Shown here: one piece after another, positions 13,446 to 22,922 of the stretch | Layout of the letters: every line of letters begins with the position of its first letter | Position numbering within the stretch: the stretch's first letter is position 1 | Source: Cellulomonas pakistanensis | GTDB lineage: Bacteria > Actinomycetota > Actinomycetes > Actinomycetales > Cellulomonadaceae | NCBI RefSeq assembly: GCF_016862755.1 | Contig: NZ_BONO01000020.1 | Coordinates: 1-64,000, forward strand | Reading direction: 5' to 3' | DNA: 64,000 bases | The notes under the pieces: generated by a model | What the model was told of the DNA's origin: nothing | The model's database searches: none | What the model saw: the letters and a program-made list of their open reading frames with translations, nothing else | Made by a program: the position numbers and the translations under genes

Positions 13446-15602
13446 GTGTCGCCCGCCGACCCGCACCGCCCGCCGCCGCGCTGGTGGACGGTCACGCTCA
13501 GCGACGTCGGCGACGCGCTGCTGGGGCTGGTCACCACCGCCGTCGGCCTGGGGATCGCGATCGCGGTCGTCGACGGCGTCAGCGCCACCAACCCCGGGTC
13601 GGTGCTGCTCGCGGCGCTCGCTGTCGCGGTCGGGGACCTCGTGCTGCGGCCCCCGCTGCGCCTGCTGGCGCGGGTCGGCGGCGCCATGGGGGCGCTGCTG
13701 GCCGGGCTGGGCGCGCAGGTGCTGGTCGCCTGGCTGGCGCTGACGATGCTGCCCGGCCTGCAGGTCGCGAACGCGTGGGGCGTCGTGCAGGTGCTCGTCA
13801 TCTCCGGGGTCGTCATGGCGGCGGGGCGCTGGGTGTGGGGCGCCTCCGACTCGGACTACGTGGTCGGCGACGTGCTGCGCCGCGCTCGCGCGCACGCGCG
13901 GCGCGCCGGCGAGGGCGGCGGCGCCGTCCCGGACGACCGGCCGCCGGGCCTGCTCGTCGTGCAGCTCGACGGGGTCGCCGCCCCGGTGCTCGCGCAGGCC
14001 GTGGACGCCGGGCTCGCGCCGACGATGGCGCGCTGGACGGCCGACGGCACGCACACGCTGCGCACCTGGTGGGCGCAGGCGCCCTCGACGACCCCCGCGA
14101 GCCAGGCGGGGCTGCTGCACGGCGCCGCGGACGCGATCTGCTCGTTCCGCTGGTGGGACCGCGAGGCGGGCCGGCTCGTGGTGACGAACCACCCCGACGA
14201 CGCCGCGCTGGTCGAGCGCCGGCTGTCCGACGGCCGGGGGCTGCTCGCCGACGGCGGCGCGGCGGTCGCGACGATGTTCTCCGGAGACGCGGAGCGCCAG
14301 CACCTCGTGATGAGCCAGGCGCGGCGCGGCATCGGCCCGGGCACGTCGTACCTGCGGTTCTTCGCCAGCCCGTTCGTGCTCGCCCGCGCCGTGACGCTGA
14401 CCGTCGGCGAGATGGTCAAGGAGCTGTACCAGGGCCGGCGGCAGCGGGTGCGCGACGTGCGGCCGCGGGTGCCACGGCGCGGCTGGTACGTCGTCCTGCG
14501 GGGCGTCACGAACGTGCTGCTGCGGGACCTGGCCACGTCGGTCGTCGCCGAGCAGCTGGTGCGCGGCGCGCCGGTCGTGTTCGTCGACCTCGTGGACTAC
14601 GACGAGATCGCGCACCACGCCGGGCCGACGCGGCCCGAGGCGATGCGCGCGCTCGAGGGCCTGGACCGGGTGCTGGACACGCTGGTGCGGGTCACCGCCG
14701 CGGCCCCGCGGGACTACCGCGTCGTCGTGCTCTCGGACCACGGGCAGTCGCTCGGCGCGACCTTCGAGCAGGTCACCGGCCGGACCCTGGTCGACGTCGT
14801 GCGGCGGCTGATGGCGGAGCCGGGGGTCGACGCGGTGCAGGCGGGGACGGACGAGGAGTGGGGGCCGCTCAACGCGTTCCTCAGCTCGGCGTCGGCGGGG
14901 CGCGGCGACCGGTCGGTCGTGCTGGGCCCGCAGGGGCGCGAGCGGCGCGACGGAGGAGACGTGCGGCCCGAGGCCGACGGCGCCGCCGCGCCGGACGTCG
15001 CCGTGACCGGGTCGGGCAACCTCGGCATGGTCTGGTTCCCGCGCGCCGGGCGGCGGCTGGTGCTCGAAGAGGTCGAGGCGCGCTGGCCGGGGCTGGTCCG
15101 CGGGCTCGCCGGGACGCCGGGCGTGGGGCTGGTCGTCGTCGACACCGCGGCGCGGGGGCTGATGGCGGTCGGCCCCGGCGGCGTGGCGTGGCTGGAGGCG
15201 GGCGACGACGGTGCCGCGGTCGACGGCGTGGACCCGCTCGCGCGGTACGGCGCGCAGGCGACCGACGACCTCCGGCGGCTGGGGCGGCTCGCGGAGGTCG
15301 GCGACCTCGTGCTGCTGTCCGACGTCACGCCCGAGGGGCACGTGCACGCCTTCGAGGAGCAGGTCGGCTCGCACGGCGGGCTCGGCGGCGCGCAGAACCT
15401 CGCCGTGCTCCTGCACCCGGCCGACCTCGCGGTGGACGACGACCTGCTGGCCGACGTCGACGGCGTCCGGATGCCCGTCGGCGCCGACCGGGTGCACGAG
15501 CAGCTGCTGCGCTGGGCCACCGCGCTCGGGCTGCGGACGACGGCGGCCGAGCGGGCGGCGGCCGACGTGGACACGGGCCGGCCGGCGGGCGGGTCCCCGT
15601 GA
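13446..15602 (+). CDS. Membrane-anchored type I phosphodiesterase/alkaline-phosphatase-superfamily protein
   Basis: A 718-residue protein. Residues 20-140 contain about four hydrophobic helices, a region databases often label holin-like. The rest is an alkaline-phosphatase-superfamily domain: LLVVQLDGVAAPVL (first metal ligand), the nucleophile region APSTTPASQAG, FVDLVDYDEIAHHAG and VVLSDHGQSLG (metal-binding Asp-His). It probably hydrolyses a phosphodiester or phosphoester at the membrane; the substrate is unknown. The GTG at 13446 is preferred because the upstream in-frame sequence overlaps the DUF3046 gene in another frame. Its stop overlaps the start of the next gene (GTGA). Confidence 0.82.
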   Translation: MSPADPHRPPPRWWTVTLSDVGDALLGLVTTAVGLGIAIAVVDGVSATNPGSVLLAALAVAVGDLVLRPPLRLLARVGGAMGALLAGLGAQVLVAWLALTMLPGLQVANAWGVVQVLVISGVVMAAGRWVWGASDSDYVVGDVLRRARAHARRAGEGGGAVPDDRPPGLLVVQLDGVAAPVLAQAVDAGLAPTMARWTADGTHTLRTWWAQAPSTTPASQAGLLHGAADAICSFRWWDREAGRLVVTNHPDDAALVERRLSDGRGLLADGGAAVATMFSGDAERQHLVMSQARRGIGPGTSYLRFFASPFVLARAVTLTVGEMVKELYQGRRQRVRDVRPRVPRRGWYVVLRGVTNVLLRDLATSVVAEQLVRGAPVVFVDLVDYDEIAHHAGPTRPEAMRALEGLDRVLDTLVRVTAAAPRDYRVVVLSDHGQSLGATFEQVTGRTLVDVVRRLMAEPGVDAVQAGTDEEWGPLNAFLSSASAGRGDRSVVLGPQGRERRDGGDVRPEADGAAAPDVAVTGSGNLGMVWFPRAGRRLVLEEVEARWPGLVRGLAGTPGVGLVVVDTAARGLMAVGPGGVAWLEAGDDGAAVDGVDPLARYGAQATDDLRRLGRLAEVGDLVLLSDVTPEGHVHAFEEQVGSHGGLGGAQNLAVLLHPADLAVDDDLLADVDGVRMPVGADRVHEQLLRWATALGLRTTAAERAAADVDTGRPAGGSP

Positions 15603-16432
15603 CCGCGGCGGACCCGAGCGGCGCCGGGGCGACGCTGCGCTGGATCGGCCACGCCACGGTGGTGCTCGACGTCGGCGGGGCGCGGGTCGTCACGGACCCG
15701 CTGCTGCGCCCGCACGCGGGGCTGCTCCGGCGGCGCGCGCCGGCGCCGCACCCCGAGCACTGGGCGGCCCCCGACGTGGTGCTGGTCTCCCACCTGCACC
15801 ACGACCACGCGGAGGTCGGCTCGCTGCGGCTGCTGGGCGACGCGCCGGTGCTGGCGGGCCGCGCGAACGCGCACTGGCTCGCGCGGCAAGGGCTCCGGGC
15901 GGTCGGGCTCGGGGCGGAGGAGTGGTGGACGGTCCCGGGCTCGGTCGTGCGCGTCCGGCCCGTCCCGGCCGAGCACGGGCACCGGCCGATGCCGCACCGG
16001 CCGAACGCGGCCCACGGCTTCCTGGTCGTCGCGCCCGGGCTGCGCGCGTGGTTCGCCGGCGACACCGCGCCGTACCCGCACATGCGCCGGCTGCCCGAGC
16101 TCGCGGGCGGGCCGATCGACCTGGCGATGGTGCCGGTCGGCGGCTGGGGGCCGCGGCTGTCCGGCGGGCACATGGACCCGCGCCAGGCGGCGGCGGTGTG
16201 CGAGGCGATCGGGGCGCGGTGGGCCCTGCCGGTGCACTGGGGCACGCTGCATCCGCCGGCGCAGCGGCGGCTGCCACCGGGGTGGATGGACCGGGCGGGG
16301 CCCGCGTTCGCGCGGGCGCTCGGGCGGCGGGCGCAGGTCGAGCCGGTGCTGCTGGCGCCGGGCGAAGCGGTCCGGCTGGGGGAGCCGGGCGCGGCGGTGG
16401 AGCGGGTGGCGGAGGCGCCCGACGAGGCGTGA
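15599..16432 (+). CDS. Metallo-beta-lactamase-fold hydrolase
   Basis: A 277-residue MBL-fold protein of the UlaG/RomA-like group. It shows LRWIGHATVVLDVGG, the metal-binding HLHHDHAEV, GFLVVAPGLRAWFAGDTAPY and a late histidine motif ALPVHWGTLHPP. UlaG-like members include lactonases and N-acyl-phosphatidylethanolamine phospholipase D homologues; the substrate here cannot be assigned. A GTG start overlaps the stop of the phosphodiesterase gene, so the two are translationally coupled and may act on related substrates. Confidence 0.85.
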   Translation: MTAADPSGAGATLRWIGHATVVLDVGGARVVTDPLLRPHAGLLRRRAPAPHPEHWAAPDVVLVSHLHHDHAEVGSLRLLGDAPVLAGRANAHWLARQGLRAVGLGAEEWWTVPGSVVRVRPVPAEHGHRPMPHRPNAAHGFLVVAPGLRAWFAGDTAPYPHMRRLPELAGGPIDLAMVPVGGWGPRLSGGHMDPRQAAAVCEAIGARWALPVHWGTLHPPAQRRLPPGWMDRAGPAFARALGRRAQVEPVLLAPGEAVRLGEPGAAVERVAEAPDEA

Positions 16433-16493
16433 GGCGCGGGCACGCGGGCGGGGTCGGTGCGCGACGCGCCGCGGCGTGTCGGTGCGCAGTCGG

Positions 16494-16515
16494 TCGAACA
16501 TGTGTTCGGTAGAGT
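16494..16515 (+). promoter_or_regulatory. LexA (SOS) box and -10 of recA
   Basis: TCGAACATGTGTTCGG at 16494-16509 matches the actinobacterial/mycobacterial LexA palindrome TCGAAC-N4-GTTCGA at all but the last base. TAGAGT at 16510-16515 immediately after is a good -10 element, so LexA would cover the promoter. The leader to recA is about 180 nt and no other gene fits in it. Confidence 0.9.
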
Positions 16516-16703
16516 GGTCCGCGATGGCGCGCCACGGGTCCGGGCGCGGTCCGACGGTGCGTCCCCAGGAGGGGCGTGCGGCGCGGGCTGTGGACGGGGC
16601 CGGGGTCCATGTCGGTGGTCGGGCATAGCGTCGTCGCCACACACACGAGACCAGCCCTGCCGGCGCAGCGCGAGGCTGCACGAGACGCACGAGGTGGAAC
16701 ACC

Positions 16704-17744
16704 ATGCCCGCACCCCAGGACCGCGAGAAGGCTCTCGAGGCCGCCCTCAGCCAGATCGACCGCCAGTTCGGCAAGGGCTCGATCATGCGTCTCGGCGACG
16801 ACGGTCGCGCCCCGGTCGAGGTCATCCCGACCGGCTCCGTCGCCCTCGACGTCGCGCTCGGCATCGGCGGCCTGCCGAAGGGCCGCATCGTCGAGATCTA
16901 CGGCCCCGAGTCCTCCGGTAAGACCACCGTCGCGCTGCACGCCGTGGCCAACGCCCAGCGCCAGGGCGGCATCGCCGCGTTCATCGACGCGGAGCACGCG
17001 CTCGACCCGGACTACGCCAAGAAGCTCGGCGTCGACACCGACGCCCTGCTCGTGTCCCAGCCGGACACCGGTGAGCAGGCGCTCGAGATCATGGACATGC
17101 TGATCCGCTCCGGCGCGATCGACATCATCGTCATCGACTCCGTCGCGGCCCTGGTGCCGAAGGCCGAGATCGAGGGCGAGATGGGCGACAGCCACGTCGG
17201 TCTCCAGGCCCGCCTCATGTCCCAGGCGCTCCGCAAGATCACCGGTGCGCTCAACGCGTCCGGCACCACCGCGATCTTCATCAACCAGCTGCGCGAGAAG
17301 ATCGGCGTGTTCTTCGGGTCGCCCGAGACCACCACCGGTGGCAAGGCGCTCAAGTTCTACGCGTCGGTCCGCATGGACATCCGCCGCATCGAGACCCTCA
17401 AGGAGGGCACGGACGCGGTCGGCAACCGGACCCGCGTGAAGATCGTCAAGAACAAGATGGCCCCGCCCTTCAAGCAGGCCGAGTTCGACATCCTGTACGG
17501 CGTCGGCATCTCCCGCGAGGGCGGCCTCATCGACATGGGCGTCGAGCACGGGTTCATCCGGAAGTCCGGCTCCTGGTTCACCTACGAGGGCGACCAGCTC
17601 GGCCAGGGCAAGGAGAACGCGCGCGGGTTCCTGCGCGACAACCCGGACCTCGCCGTGGAGATCGAGAAGAAGATCCTCGAGAAGCTCGGCATCGGTGCCA
17701 AGGTCGACGCGCCCGCCGGCGCGGAGGTGAAGGTCGACTTCTGA
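16704..17744 (+). CDS. recA: Recombinase RecA
   Basis: A 346-residue RecA without an intein. It shows [11 protein letters not shown], Walker [40 protein letters not shown], the loop L1 region [19 protein letters not shown] and the loop L2 region [20 protein letters not shown]. It forms the ssDNA filament that performs strand exchange and stimulates LexA self-cleavage. An ATG with GAGGTGG upstream is the start. A LexA box controls the promoter. recX begins within the recA stop (TGATG). Confidence 0.99.
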   Translation: MPAPQDREKALEAALSQIDRQFGKGSIMRLGDDGRAPVEVIPTGSVALDVALGIGGLPKGRIVEIYGPESSGKTTVALHAVANAQRQGGIAAFIDAEHALDPDYAKKLGVDTDALLVSQPDTGEQALEIMDMLIRSGAIDIIVIDSVAALVPKAEIEGEMGDSHVGLQARLMSQALRKITGALNASGTTAIFINQLREKIGVFFGSPETTTGGKALKFYASVRMDIRRIETLKEGTDAVGNRTRVKIVKNKMAPPFKQAEFDILYGVGISREGGLIDMGVEHGFIRKSGSWFTYEGDQLGQGKENARGFLRDNPDLAVEIEKKILEKLGIGAKVDAPAGAEVKVDF

Positions 17745-19189
17745 TGTCGACCCGGCACGACCCGGCCGCCGGACCCGCGGCGGCCGGGGGCGACTCGGCG
17801 TGGCTCGACACCCGCTCGACGGGTGAGTCGGCGTGGGACGACCGGTCCGACGCCGACTCGTCCGCCTGGGCGGGGGATGCGGAGTCGTCGGCCTCGGTGT
17901 GGGACGACGACTCGGCCGCGCCTGCGTCGGTGTGGGACGACGACGCGTCGGCGCCCGCGTCGGTGTGGGACGACGACGCGTCGGCGCCCGCGTCCGGATG
18001 GACCGACGCGGCGTCGGTGCGCGCGTCGGTCTCGAGCGACGAGCCGTCGGCCTCGGCGTTCGCGCGACGCGCGGGCGCCCGGGCCACACCTCGGGCGGAT
18101 GCCGACCCCGACCCCAAGGAGGCGTGGGGCGACGGCGACGTCGAGTCGTCGGCCCCGCGCAGGGGACGTGGCTCCGCCGGGCGCGCGCGACCGTCGACGG
18201 CCGGGAGGCGTCGCCGGTCCGCCGAGGGGAGCGACCAGGACGACGGCGTCGTCGTCGACCCGGACGAGCCGCGGACGCGTCCCGCTCGGGCGCGCGCCGG
18301 CGGGGGCCGTTCCACCGGCTCCGGCGACCGCGCGTCCGCCGAGCAGTCGCCCGAGGTGGCGGCGGTGGCCGCGCGCCTGGCCGAGATCGTCGCGCGCACG
18401 GGCAGCGGCCGGTCCGGGGGCTTTGGCGCCGGCAAGGGGCCGGGCCGCGAGGCCGCCGACGCGGCGCCGATGCCGGACGACCGCGCTGCCGGCGCCGCGC
18501 CGATGCCGGGCCACCGCGCGGCGGACGCCGAGCGAGCGGCGGACCAGAGCGCTGCGGACGCCGACATGGCGTCGGACCACGACGCCGCGGACGAGCCGCG
18601 CAGCTCCCGTGGCGCGTCCCGCGCCCGCCGCGTCACGCCGGGCCGCCGCCGCGCGCCCGCGTCGGAGCCGCCCGCGGCCGGGGCGGCCGCCGCGGACGCC
18701 GAGCCCGATCCCGAGTCCGTCGCCCGCGCCATCGCCCTGCGCCAGCTGACCGCCGCGCCCCGCAGCCGCGCTCAGCTGGCCGAGGCGATGGCCAGGCGCG
18801 ACGTGCCCGACGACGTGGCCGACCGGGTGCTCGACCGGTTCACCGAGGTCGGCCTGGTCGACGACGCCGCCTACGCCGAGATCCTGGTCCGCAGCCGGCA
18901 CGCCGAGCGCGGCATGTCGCGCCGGGCGCTCGCGATGGAGCTCCGCCGGAAGGGCGTGGACGACGAGATCGCCCGCGAGGCGCTCGAGCAGGTGGACGAC
19001 GCGGACGAGGAGCAGGCCGCCCGCGCGCTCGCCCGCAAGAAGCTGCGCGCCACCCGCGGGCTCGACCGCGAGGTCCGGCTGCGCCGGGCGTACGGCGCGC
19101 TCGGCCGCCGCGGCTACGGCGGGTCCCTGGTGTCCCGGGTGGTCCGGGAGGAGCTCGACGCCGAGGCCGCCGACGACGCCGTCGGCTGA
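17744..19189 (+). CDS. recX: Regulatory protein RecX with a long N-terminal extension
   Basis: A 481-residue protein. The RecX three-helix repeat domain, which binds the RecA filament and limits its activity, occupies only residues 322-481 (for example SVARAIALRQLTAAPRSRAQ, VDDAAYAEILVRSR and GMSRRALAMELRRKGVDD). The preceding 321 residues are a low-complexity, Asp/Ser/Ala-rich, presumably disordered region with three tandem SVWDDDASAPA-type repeats at residues 51-83, and Arg/Gly-rich stretches near 140-200. Typical RecX proteins are 150-270 residues. The ATG overlapping the recA stop is a natural coupled start, but an internal start cannot be excluded. Confidence 0.9.
   Translation: MSTRHDPAAGPAAAGGDSAWLDTRSTGESAWDDRSDADSSAWAGDAESSASVWDDDSAAPASVWDDDASAPASVWDDDASAPASGWTDAASVRASVSSDEPSASAFARRAGARATPRADADPDPKEAWGDGDVESSAPRRGRGSAGRARPSTAGRRRRSAEGSDQDDGVVVDPDEPRTRPARARAGGGRSTGSGDRASAEQSPEVAAVAARLAEIVARTGSGRSGGFGAGKGPGREAADAAPMPDDRAAGAAPMPGHRAADAERAADQSAADADMASDHDAADEPRSSRGASRARRVTPGRRRAPASEPPAAGAAAADAEPDPESVARAIALRQLTAAPRSRAQLAEAMARRDVPDDVADRVLDRFTEVGLVDDAAYAEILVRSRHAERGMSRRALAMELRRKGVDDEIAREALEQVDDADEEQAARALARKKLRATRGLDREVRLRRAYGALGRRGYGGSLVSRVVREELDAEAADDAVG
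17894..17992 (+). repeat. Three tandem 33-bp repeats inside recX
   Basis: Units at 17894, 17927 and 17960 each begin tcggtgtgggacgacgac and encode SVWDDD plus a Ser/Ala/Pro spacer. The second and third copies are almost identical at DNA level, which points to recent duplication in the disordered N-terminal part of RecX. Confidence 0.9.
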
Positions 19190-19422
19190 CGACCACCCGG
19201 TGCGGGCGGGTCGGCCGGGTGGGGCAACCCGCCGCGGCCGCGACCTCGCCGGTCCCGGCCCCGCGATGGGTGAGAATGGGGTCTCTCGCGTCGGCGCCGA
19301 CCCGCGCGCCGGATCGGCGGCGTGCCGGGGACCCGTGCGGCCGCGTCGAGAGGGCCGGGTCGCGCGCACCGCGCGCCCCGGCGCGAGCACAGCTGGACCT
19401 CGAGACCGGGAGCGTGGGACGC

Positions 19423-21015
19423 ATGCAGGACGTGGCGATCATCGTGGGGCTGCTCGCCGCCTGCCTGGTCGCGCTCGTGCTCGTGCTGCTCGCCCGGCGG
19501 GAGGCCGCGGCCGTGCGCCGGCAGGCCCAGGAGGACGTGCGAGACATCCGTGACGAGGCCCGGACCGCGCTCGCCGACGCCCAGCGCCGCGAGGCCCGCG
19601 CCGTCGAGCGCGAGGAGAGCGCCGCCGCGGCCGAGCGCACCGCGACGGAGCGGGAGCGTGCCGCACGGTCCGCCGAGGACGCCGCCGCGGAGCTGCGCCG
19701 CCGGGCCGCCGAGCAGGCCGCGACCGCCGCGTCGGCCGCCGGGGAGCGGGTCGCCGCGGCCGAGCGGGAGGCCACCCAGGTCCTCGCGGACGCGCAGCGG
19801 ACCGCCGCCGAGCAGACCGCCGAGGCCGAGCGCCGCGCCGCCGAGCGCCTCGCCGCGGCCGAGCGCGAGGCCACCGAGCGGCTGGAGGCCACGTCGGGGC
19901 TCACGGCCGACGAGGCCCGCGCCGAGCTGCTCCGGCAGCTCACCGCCGAGGCCGCCACCAGCGCGTCCGCGTCGGTCCGCCGGATCGAGGCCCAGGCGAG
20001 GCGCACGGCCGACGCCCGCGTCCGCCGGGTGCTCGCCACCGCGGCCCAGCGCGCCGCCGTCGCGACCAGCAGCCAGAGCGCCGTGACGCTGCTGCCGCTG
20101 CCGTCCGACGAGATGAAGGGCCGGATCATCGGCAAGGAGGGCCGGAACATCCGGCTGTTCGAGGCGCTGACCGGCGTGAACGTCCTCGTCGACGAGACCC
20201 CCGACACCGTCGTGCTGTCCTGCTTCGACCCGGACCGCCGCGAGGTCGCCCAGGTCGCGCTCGAGGCCCTGATGGCGGACGGCCGGATCAACCCGCAGCG
20301 CATCGAGGCGGCGTACGCCGAGGCGCTCGCCGGGGCCGACGACCGGTCCGACGAGGCCGGGCACGCCGCCGCCGAGCGCGCCGGGGTGCGTGGGCTGGAC
20401 CCGGAGCTCGTGCGCGTGCTGGGGCGGCTGCGACTGCGCACGTCGTTCGGCCAGAACGTCCTGGAGCACCTCGTGGAGTCCGCGCTCGTCGCGGCGCAGG
20501 TCGCGGGTGAGATCGGCGCCGACGTCGACGTCGCGCGCCGCGCGGCCCTGCTGCACGACCTCGGCAAGGCGCTGACCGGCGAGGTGCCCGGAACGCACGC
20601 CCAGGTCGGCGCGGCCCTCGCCGCCCGGCACGGCGAGTCGGCGGCCGTGGTCAACGGCATCGCCGCGCACCACGACGAGGTGCCTGCCGAGACGGTCGAG
20701 GCCGTGCTCGTGCAGGTCGCCGACGCGATGTCCGCCGCGCGCCCCGGCGCCCGCCGCGAGGACACCGACCAGCACGTGGAGCGGCTCGAGGCGCTGGAGG
20801 AGCTCGTCGCGAGCCACGCCGGCGTGCGGCGCGCGCTGGCCATGGCCGCGGGTCGGGAGATGCGGGTCGTCGTCGAGCCGAGCCAGGTGCCGGACACCGA
20901 GATCGGCCGGCTCGCGGTCGAGATCGCCCGGCACATCGAGCAGGACCTGTCCTACCCGGGCGAGATCAAGGTGACGGTCGTCCGCGAGGTCCGCGCGAGC
21001 GCCACCGCGGGCTGA
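19423..21015 (+). CDS. rny: Ribonuclease Y
   Basis: A 530-residue membrane-anchored endoribonuclease that initiates mRNA decay in Gram-positives. An N-terminal membrane helix (IIVGLLAACLVALVLVLLA) is followed by a long Ala/Glu/Arg coiled coil (about residues 25-200), the KH RNA-binding domain (GRIIGKEGRNIR, about residue 233) and the HD hydrolase domain (LLHDLGKALTGEVPG, about residue 376, and IAAHHDEVPAE). The ATG at 19423 is chosen; a GTG three codons earlier is possible. It lies 233 nt downstream of recX and precedes a convergent region with a long inverted repeat. Confidence 0.95.
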   Translation: MQDVAIIVGLLAACLVALVLVLLARREAAAVRRQAQEDVRDIRDEARTALADAQRREARAVEREESAAAAERTATERERAARSAEDAAAELRRRAAEQAATAASAAGERVAAAEREATQVLADAQRTAAEQTAEAERRAAERLAAAEREATERLEATSGLTADEARAELLRQLTAEAATSASASVRRIEAQARRTADARVRRVLATAAQRAAVATSSQSAVTLLPLPSDEMKGRIIGKEGRNIRLFEALTGVNVLVDETPDTVVLSCFDPDRREVAQVALEALMADGRINPQRIEAAYAEALAGADDRSDEAGHAAAERAGVRGLDPELVRVLGRLRLRTSFGQNVLEHLVESALVAAQVAGEIGADVDVARRAALLHDLGKALTGEVPGTHAQVGAALAARHGESAAVVNGIAAHHDEVPAETVEAVLVQVADAMSAARPGARREDTDQHVERLEALEELVASHAGVRRALAMAAGREMRVVVEPSQVPDTEIGRLAVEIARHIEQDLSYPGEIKVTVVREVRASATAG

Positions 21016-21142
21016 CGCGCCGCGGCCCGCTGACGCGGGACGGTCGGCAGACGTTTCGCCTGCACCGCCCGCGCAGCCCGCCGGTGCACCGCTGTCGCCG
21101 AGGTGTGGCGGCGCGCAGCCAGGCGTCCTCGGGGCACACCGA

Positions 21143-21216
21143 CGCCGAGATAGGGCCGTCCCGCCGAGGTAGGGCCCTGGATGGTCCTACCTCGGCGGAA
21201 CGGCCCTATCTCGGCG
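21143..21216. repeat. Intergenic inverted repeat, CGCCGAG family (copy D)
   Basis: Two 34-nt arms (21143-21176 and 21183-21216) pair with only two mismatches, both G-T wobble-compatible, around a 6-nt loop. Each arm holds two copies of the module GCCGAGRTAGGGCC. It lies between convergent rny and gluD, so it could act as a bidirectional terminator. It shares ends and modules with copy E at 59613-59688. The rest of this 250-nt gap shows nothing else. Confidence 0.9.
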
Positions 21217-21265
21217 CTGTGGGGCGCCCGGCCCCCTGCGGATCGGCTCCGGATCGCCGCGTCGG

Positions 21266-22159
21266 TCAGACCGTGCCGCCGGCGCCGGCCGCCGCGCCAC
21301 CCGGGCCGCCCACCGGGGGCAGCGTCGCGTCGCGGGCGACCTTCCCGGACGTCTTCGCCCCGCCCCGGCGCTGCAGCCACACGGCCAGGCGGGTCAGCGA
21401 GATGTTGACGATCAGGTAGATCCCGGCCCCGAGCACGAACAGGGCGACGTAGTACTTCTGCCCGAAGTACTGCGCGTTGGTCTGCATGGCGCGGAGCAGC
21501 TCGGGGTACCCGACGATGAAGCCGAGCGACGAGTCCTTGAGCAGCACCACGAGCTGCGCGATGAGGCTCGGGAGCATCGTCCGCACGGCCTGCGGGAGCT
21601 GCACGAGCAGCAGCGTCTGCCAGCGCGACAGGCCGATGGCGTAGGCCGCCTCGGTCTGCCCCTTCGGCAGCGACGCCAGCCCGGCGCGCAGGATCTCGGC
21701 GATGATCGCCATGTTGTAGACGGTCAGGCCGAACACGACCGACGAGAACGCGTCCCAGCCGAAGCCGAGCAGGCCGAACAGCATCATGAGCAGGACGGGC
21801 AGGCCGCGGAACAGCTCGATGACGGCGGTCGCGGGGGCACGCAGCCAGGCGATGCTCGTCGTGCGCCACATGGCGAGGAGCAGGCCGAGCACGAGCGCGA
21901 GCGGCGCGGCGACCACGGCGGCGCGCAGGGTGGCGCCGAGGCCGACGACGATCATCGAGCGCCAGACGTCCTCGACGGACTGGTTCTTCGGCGGGTCGTA
22001 CAGGACGTCCCAGCGGTCGGCGCCGAACAGGCCGCGCTGGTCGGCGTACCGGAAGGCGAGCGCGAGCAGGGCGATGATCAGCACGGCGCCGATGACGGAG
22101 CCGATCCGCTCCCGGCGGCGCGCGACCGGGCCGGGCTCGTCGTACAGGACGGAGCTCAT
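21266..22159 (-). CDS. gluD: Amino-acid ABC transporter permease (GluD type)
   Basis: A 297-residue inner-membrane permease of the HAAT/PAAT (His/Glu/Gln) family. It has an extended N-terminus with one hydrophobic segment, a core of about five helices, and the EAA-loop region AYAIGLSRWQTLLLVQLPQA that contacts the ATPase. The C-terminus ends in a Gly/Ala-rich tail. Its ATG overlaps the gluC stop (ATGA), giving coupled translation. Together with the upstream genes it forms a glutamate-type uptake system; the substrate is inferred from family and gene order only. Confidence 0.88.
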   Translation of the reverse strand: MSSVLYDEPGPVARRRERIGSVIGAVLIIALLALAFRYADQRGLFGADRWDVLYDPPKNQSVEDVWRSMIVVGLGATLRAAVVAAPLALVLGLLLAMWRTTSIAWLRAPATAVIELFRGLPVLLMMLFGLLGFGWDAFSSVVFGLTVYNMAIIAEILRAGLASLPKGQTEAAYAIGLSRWQTLLLVQLPQAVRTMLPSLIAQLVVLLKDSSLGFIVGYPELLRAMQTNAQYFGQKYYVALFVLGAGIYLIVNISLTRLAVWLQRRGGAKTSGKVARDATLPPVGGPGGAAAGAGGTV

Positions 22160-22806
22160 CGGGCGAACGCCACCTTCCGCTCGAGGACCCCGGCGAGCAG
22201 GCCGGCCGGGATCGTGATGATCAGGTAGAAGACGCCGACGCCGGCCAGCGCGAGCATGGCCTCCGACGGGTTGGCGAGCGCGATGCGGCGGCCCGCGGCG
22301 AGCAGCTCGACCACGGCGAAGCCGGCGGCCACGGAGGTGTTCTTGGTCAGCGCGATGAGCACGTTGATCAGCGGCGGGATCACCGACCGGACGGCCTGCG
22401 GCAGCACGACCAGCCCGAGCGTCTGGCCGAACGTGAGCCCGATGGCGCGCGCGGCCTCGGCCTGGCCGAGCGGCACGGCGTTGATGCCGGACCGGACGGC
22501 CTCGGCCACGAACGCCGAGGTGTAGGCGGAGAGCGCGATGACGGCGGTCCAGAAGCCGAGCGGGGGCAGCACCCCGAACTGCGGGGCGACGAACACGAGG
22601 AAGAAGAACACCAGCGTGAGCGGGGTGTTGCGGAGCAGCTCGACGTACGTCACGGCGATGCCGCGCAGGGTCGCCACGGGGGAGACGCGCATGGCGGCCA
22701 GCACGGTGCCCCAGACGAGGGCGAACGCCCCGGACAGGGCGGTGAGCTGCAGCGTGACGACGAAGCCGCTGAGGTAGGCCGGCAGGTTGTCGGCGAAGAG
22801 GTCCAC
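22156..22806 (-). CDS. gluC: Amino-acid ABC transporter permease (GluC type)
   Basis: A 216-residue permease with about five membrane helices and the PAAT signature YVELLRNTPLTLVFFFLVFV followed by AEAVRSGINAVPLGQAEAAR and the EAA loop ARAIGLTFGQTLGLVVLPQA. It would heterodimerise with GluD. It lies 116 nt below the binding-protein gene, and this gap contains a strong hairpin that should reduce permease expression relative to the binding protein. Confidence 0.88.
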   Translation of the reverse strand: MDLFADNLPAYLSGFVVTLQLTALSGAFALVWGTVLAAMRVSPVATLRGIAVTYVELLRNTPLTLVFFFLVFVAPQFGVLPPLGFWTAVIALSAYTSAFVAEAVRSGINAVPLGQAEAARAIGLTFGQTLGLVVLPQAVRSVIPPLINVLIALTKNTSVAAGFAVVELLAAGRRIALANPSEAMLALAGVGVFYLIITIPAGLLAGVLERKVAFAR

Positions 22807-22876
22807 GCAGGGTCCTTCGGGTCAGGGGCGGGCGGCGCCGGGCGCCGGGCGGCGCGCGGGGGCGCGACGGCGGTGC

Positions 22877-22915
22877 GGCGCCCGGCCCCGCGCAGCACGC
22901 GCGGGGCCGGGCGCC
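22877..22915 (-). terminator. Intra-operon attenuating hairpin between gluB and gluC
   Basis: A perfect 17-bp stem (ggcgcccggccccgcgc, 22877-22893, with 22899-22915) has a 5-nt loop and starts a few bases after the gluB stop. Partial terminators or mRNA-stabilising stems at this point are common in binding-protein operons and keep the binding protein in excess. Confidence 0.7.
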
Positions 22916-22922
22916 GAGGGGG

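Noticed and set aside
13446-13900. Holin-like membrane region as a sign of prophage
   Set aside because: The helices are fused to a phosphodiesterase domain in a core-genome context; no other phage genes are nearby.
17833-19422. In-frame extension joining rny to sequence within recX
   Set aside because: The RNase Y membrane helix begins at the ATG at 19423; the upstream part is a shadow of recX.
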